A stretch of 64,000 nt of DNA from Pachyrhynchus sulphureomaculatus. Its lineage: Eukaryota; Arthropoda; Insecta; Coleoptera; Curculionidae. This document shows, one piece after another, positions 60,430 to 64,000 of this stretch. Within the stretch, counting starts at the first letter, position 1; each line of letters begins with the position of its first letter. A program made the position numbers and the translations under genes. The stretch is from assembly GCA_019049505.1 (NCBI GenBank), contig CM032447.1:10380918-10444917 (forward strand), read 5' to 3'. The notes under the pieces are model-generated. The model was not told the origin of the DNA. It searched no databases and worked only from the letters and a program-made list of their open reading frames with translations.

Positions 60430-60606
60430 AAGTCCGTACGTTATATCTTTACACGTGCGTCATAGTTTTCAGACGACTATTATATTTTTTGTCTCTTTTT
60501 ACCAATACCTACGATTTATTGGTGAAAAGGGACAAATAATATAATAGTCGTCTGTTATATGGTCTGAAAACTATGACGCACGGGTAAAGATATAACGTAC
60601 GGACTT
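60430..60606. mobile_element. Palindromic MITE inside the Tigger 3' region
   Basis: AAGTCCGTACGTTATATC (60430) and its inverse (to 60606) with TA outside each end. Arms of about 80 bp make nearly the whole 177 bp one hairpin. Confidence 0.85.
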
Positions 60607-60846
60607 TACGTATGTATTTAGCCCTGTACATGCTATATACTATTTAAACTTTCAAATGTTTAATAAAATCTTTTCTAATAATTCAATTTTGTAATTTTTT
60701 TTTGTTGCTTGTACCTTATAAAATACAAGTAAATGATTACCAATATAAAATACATACATAGCAATATATACGGATTTTTTCTTTATATAGTGAAAAACTT
60801 TCTATAGTGAAATTTTGGTCTTTCACTATATAGAGTGTCGACTGTA

Positions 60847-61384
60847 TTTGGATAGTTATGGATTCTGTACATTTCCTTGGACTTGAAATTTTCCAACGTT
60901 ATAATAGGTTTTTGGGATCGCAGATTACGATAAAAGTAACATTTTTTTTTTCAATGTGTAGGATTTTCAAGTATTTGCCAGTTTTGTCCATTTTTCGCCT
61001 TTTTCAAGATTGTTTAGTGAATATGAGAATGAACATTACATTTGAGATGTTCGACAATTATTTAAACTTTAAATTCACCAACTCTACCATAAACTCAAGC
61101 TCGAAATGGTTGGACCTGAAAAAATTGACCAAATTTGGACATTTGCCGATATTTTTCAAGTTTTTCTAGTGAATAGAGAATTTATTCTACTTTTTAGCTA
61201 TTCCCATATCATCTCAAGAATGTAAACTAAGAATGTAACAAGAACGTTGATCGGAAATGGTCTAATCTGAAAAATCAGGCCAATTTCGGCCATTTCTCAC
61301 CTTTTGCTACTGCTACGTTCTAGTCAATACATGCAAATTTTTAAATATAAAATTATCTTATGATGAACTCATTTCAATTACCCC
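60847..61384. other. No gene seen; diverged repeat pair
   Basis: Segments near 60960-61170 and 61180-61320 share TTTTGACCAATTT..CATTT-like phrases, suggesting an old tandem duplication of about 140-190 bp. No coding sequence. Confidence 0.35.
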
Positions 61385-61570
61385 CAACATAACATAACCT
61401 AATGGAGGAACTTTGCACTAAGAATTCCGAACCTAATACGACCTAATCCTAAGAACTTTTCATAAAGATCTCTAAACCTATCATAACCTAATCCTAAGAA
61501 CTTTACAGCAAGAACTCTAAATCTGACATAACCTAACACTAAGAACTTTACACCAAGAATTCCAATTCAC
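61385..61570. repeat. Minisatellite of about 50-60 bp units
   Basis: About three and a half degenerate copies of a unit with ACCTAATCCTAAGAACTTT and AAGAACTCTAAA. AACCTAA resembles, but is not, insect telomeric repeat (AACCT)n. Confidence 0.7.
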
Positions 61571-61859
61571 TATATACACTTCTTTAAAGATCAAAAATTA
61601 ACATTTGTTGAAAGTCTTTTAATTTATTTGTTTATTATTCATTTTATTAAAGTTTTAGGGACTTTTCCATCAATCGTATGTATTTTTGACATACGTGATA
61701 GTAGAAATAGTCGTTTTCTGAGAAAATTTGGATAATTCTGCATGCTGTCCTTTTTCAGCCAATTTTACGTAGGTTTTAATATTTTTATTATTAAGTTTGT
61801 GTTTTACTTTTTTCATTAAGATTGTGTTAAAAATACGTAATATTTAAATTTATGTTAAA

Positions 61860-63782
61860 CTAGCCGGGCCCGCGGCTCCGCTCGCGTGAACTTGGTTCAC
61901 TACTATCGTCACTGCTTATTCCTTATGTTACCTAACGTAATAAAATATCTCCCATTATTTCCCCTTATCTCCCAATATTTCTCCTTATCTCCCATTATCT
62001 CTACATAACTTCCATTATCTAGGCTTATCTCTGCTCATCTCCCATTATTTCTCCTTATCTCCCATTATTTCTCCTTATCTCCCATTATCTCACCTTATTT
62101 CCCATTATCTAGGCTTATCTCGACTTATCTCGCAATATTTTTCCTTATCTCCCATTATTTTTCCTTATCTCCCATTATCTCACCATAACTTCCATTATCT
62201 AGACTTATCTCTGCTTATCTCCCATTATTTCTCCTTATCTCCCGTTATACTTATTTCCCATTATCTCACCTTATCTTCCATTATCGAGACTTATCTCGAC
62301 TTATCTCACATTATTTCTCCTTATCTCCCATTATCTCACCTTATCTCCCATTATCTAGGCTTATATCGAATTATATAGAACATATGTATAAATTTATAAA
62401 AACACGTAAATTGGATATGTGGTTCTCGAGTGATAAGCGCACTAACGGACAGACAGACGTTACATTTTATATATATTATATTCTTTGCTACATGATATTG
62501 TTCCATATTTAATGCTTTAGGCAATGTATTGCAAGAGAACGCGCTAGCGGCAAACTTCTCTCCGACTTGATTCACTATTATCGTCACTGCACATTCCTTA
62601 TGTCACCTAACGCAATAAAATATATCCTATAACCTGGCCAGAGAACATACGTATGTTTAAAAAAAAAAACACGTAAATCGGATAAGTGGTTCTACAGTGA
62701 TAAGCGCACTAACGGACAGACAGAGAGACGTTGCATTTTATATATATTATAGATATTCTTTTCTCCATGATATTGTTCCATATTTAATGGTTTAGCATGT
62801 TTAAAAAAAAAGCACGTAAATCGGATAAGTGGTTCTCCAGTGATAAGCGCACAAACGGACAGACAGAGAGACGTTGCATTTTATATATATTATAGATATC
62901 CTTTGCTACATGATATTGTTCCATATTTAGTGGCTTAGGCAGTGTATTGCAAGAGAACGCGCTAGCGGCAAACTTTTTTCCGATTTCATTCACTATTATC
63001 GTCACTGCTCATTCCTTATGCTACCTATCGCAATAAAATATAGCCTATAATCTGGCCGGAGAACATATGTATGTTTTAAAAAAAAAGTACGAAAATCGGA
63101 TAAGTAGTTCTCCAGTGATAAGCGCACTAACGGACAGACAGATAGACAGGCATACAGAGATACGTTGCATTTTATATATATTATAGATGTAATAAAATAT
63201 ATATCTATAACCTGGTCAGAAAAGATATGTATGAATTTAAAAAATCACGTAAATCGGATAAGTGGTTCTCGAGGGATAAGCGCACTAACGGACAGACAGA
63301 GAGACGTTGCATTTTATATATATTATAGATATAGATTATTATTATTATTATTATTATATAACCTGGCCAAAGAATATATGTACGAATTTAAAAAAAGACA
63401 GGTATATCGGACAAATGGTTCTCGCGTGATAAACGCAGACAGACAGAGAGACATTGCATTTTATACATATTATAGATTATAGATTATAGATATTCTCTGC
63501 TACATATTATTGTTTCATATTTAATAGTTTAGGCAGTGTATTGCAAACGAACGCGCTAGCGGCAAACTTTTTTCCGACTTCATTCACTATTTTACGTCAC
63601 TGCTCATTCCTTATGCTACCTATCGTAATAAAATATAGCCTATAACCTGGCCAGAGAACATATATATGTTTTAAAAAAAAAAAAGTACGTAAATCGAGTA
63701 AGTGGTTCTCCAGTGATAAGCGCACTAACGGACAGACAGACAGACAGAGAGACGTTGCATTTTATATATATTATAGATAATA
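61860..63782 (-). mobile_element. Helitron-like element/array
   Basis: The left boundary CTAGCCGGGCCCGCGGCTCC (61860) read on the minus strand is a GC hairpin followed by CTAG and host T, as at a Helitron 3' end. Heads (minus strand A|TCTATAATATATATAAAATG) recur near 62755, 62897, 63188, 63330, 63475 and 63775. The 63000-63780 part repeats the order and spacing of 734-1700. No protein coded. Confidence 0.5.
61945..62370 (-). repeat. Minisatellite (CTCCCATTATTTCTCCTTAT units)
   Basis: Inverse-orientation counterpart of the 7020-8010 minisatellite, units of about 18-20 bp. Confidence 0.85.
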
Positions 63783-63790
63783 CAGAATTT

Positions 63791-63890
63791 NNNNNNNNNN
63801 NNNNNNNNNNNNNNNNNNNNNNNNNNNNNNNNNNNNNNNNNNNNNNNNNNNNNNNNNNNNNNNNNNNNNNNNNNNNNNNNNNNNNNNNNN
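63791..63890. other. Assembly gap (100 N)
   Basis: Placeholder gap at the end of the Helitron-like array. Confidence 0.99.
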
Positions 63891-64000
63891 GTGTCATATT
63901 GCTCATCGATTTTTTTTTTATTTATTTATTTATTTATTTAATAGTAGTATTCACAATACTTTTCAATTTACATTTAAAATAAATTTAACAAACAATTTCA

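Larger units (their letters stand above)
58406..60844 (+). mobile_element. Tigger/pogo DNA transposon
   Basis: Ends CAGTCAACACTGTTTATAGT (58406) and the inverse of CAGTCGACACTCTATATAGT (ending 60844), with TA at 58404-05 and 60845-46. Subterminal TATAGTGAAA repeats on both sides. 2.4 kb, normal Tigger length. Confidence 0.95.

Noticed and set aside
61385..61570. Telomeric (AACCT)n repeat
   Set aside because: AACCTAA occurs only within a longer 50-60-bp unit, not as a pentamer array.

Overview
This is a window of animal nuclear DNA, most likely from an insect and possibly a hemipteran. The evidence is the AT-rich, intron-like sequence, a set of arthropod-type transposons (mariner, hAT, Tigger, RTE/jockey LINEs, Penelope-like and Helitron-like elements), and minus-strand exons of a stathmin gene. 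The order assignment is inference. There are three 100-N scaffold gaps (634-733, 16694-16793, 63791-63890).

Host gene. Four minus-strand, phase-0 exons with consensus splice sites (57801-57941, 35024-35176, 25951-26091, and the terminal exon 17677-17751 with stop) encode charged coiled-coil repeats and a C-terminus typical of stathmin. Almost everything between 17.7 and 57.9 kb is therefore intron of this gene. Those introns are 8-23 kb long and packed with transposable elements. The two penultimate exons are homologous duplicates.

Layout. 0.7-8.1 kb: Helitron-like tandem arrays, a purine-rich minisatellite, and a hAT element (2150-4765, perfect 8-bp target duplication) abutting a second degenerate hAT. 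8.2-16.7 kb: no host gene, but a 6.3-kb imperfect palindrome (arms of about 3 kb) centred on a (TA)n tract and carrying LTR-like and ribozyme-like pieces. It is cut on the right by a gap. 17.7-26.1 kb: two stathmin exons, an RTE LINE split by a hAT, and a degenerate mariner shell holding another LINE and mariner copy A. 26.4-28.4 kb: jockey LINE. 29.6-34.9 kb: a Penelope-like element (PLE) carrying two insertions, one a hAT MITE with an apparently intact irritans-type mariner inside it, the other an intact DD41D-type TIR element. Removing the second insertion plus one TA restores the GIY-YIG reading frame. 35.0 kb: stathmin exon. 35.5-38 kb: inverted repeat pair holding a second PLE fragment. 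38-40 kb: THAP-type element interrupted by a small insertion with a complete hammerhead ribozyme core between 65-bp inverted arms. 40-44.7 kb: LINE and DDE pseudogenes, then a mariner. 45.1-57.6 kb: three more copies of one mariner family, a long-TIR element of unassigned family, another mariner, and an RTE 3' end. 57.8 kb: stathmin exon. 58.4-60.8 kb: Tigger (pogo) element. 61.9-63.8 kb: Helitron-like array.

Most transposon genes are broken. The two that look intact are the mariner transposase at 29976-31031 and the DD41D transposase at 32785-33870. The most interesting theme is the hammerhead-like cores that recur at PLE-type ends beside inverted repeats.
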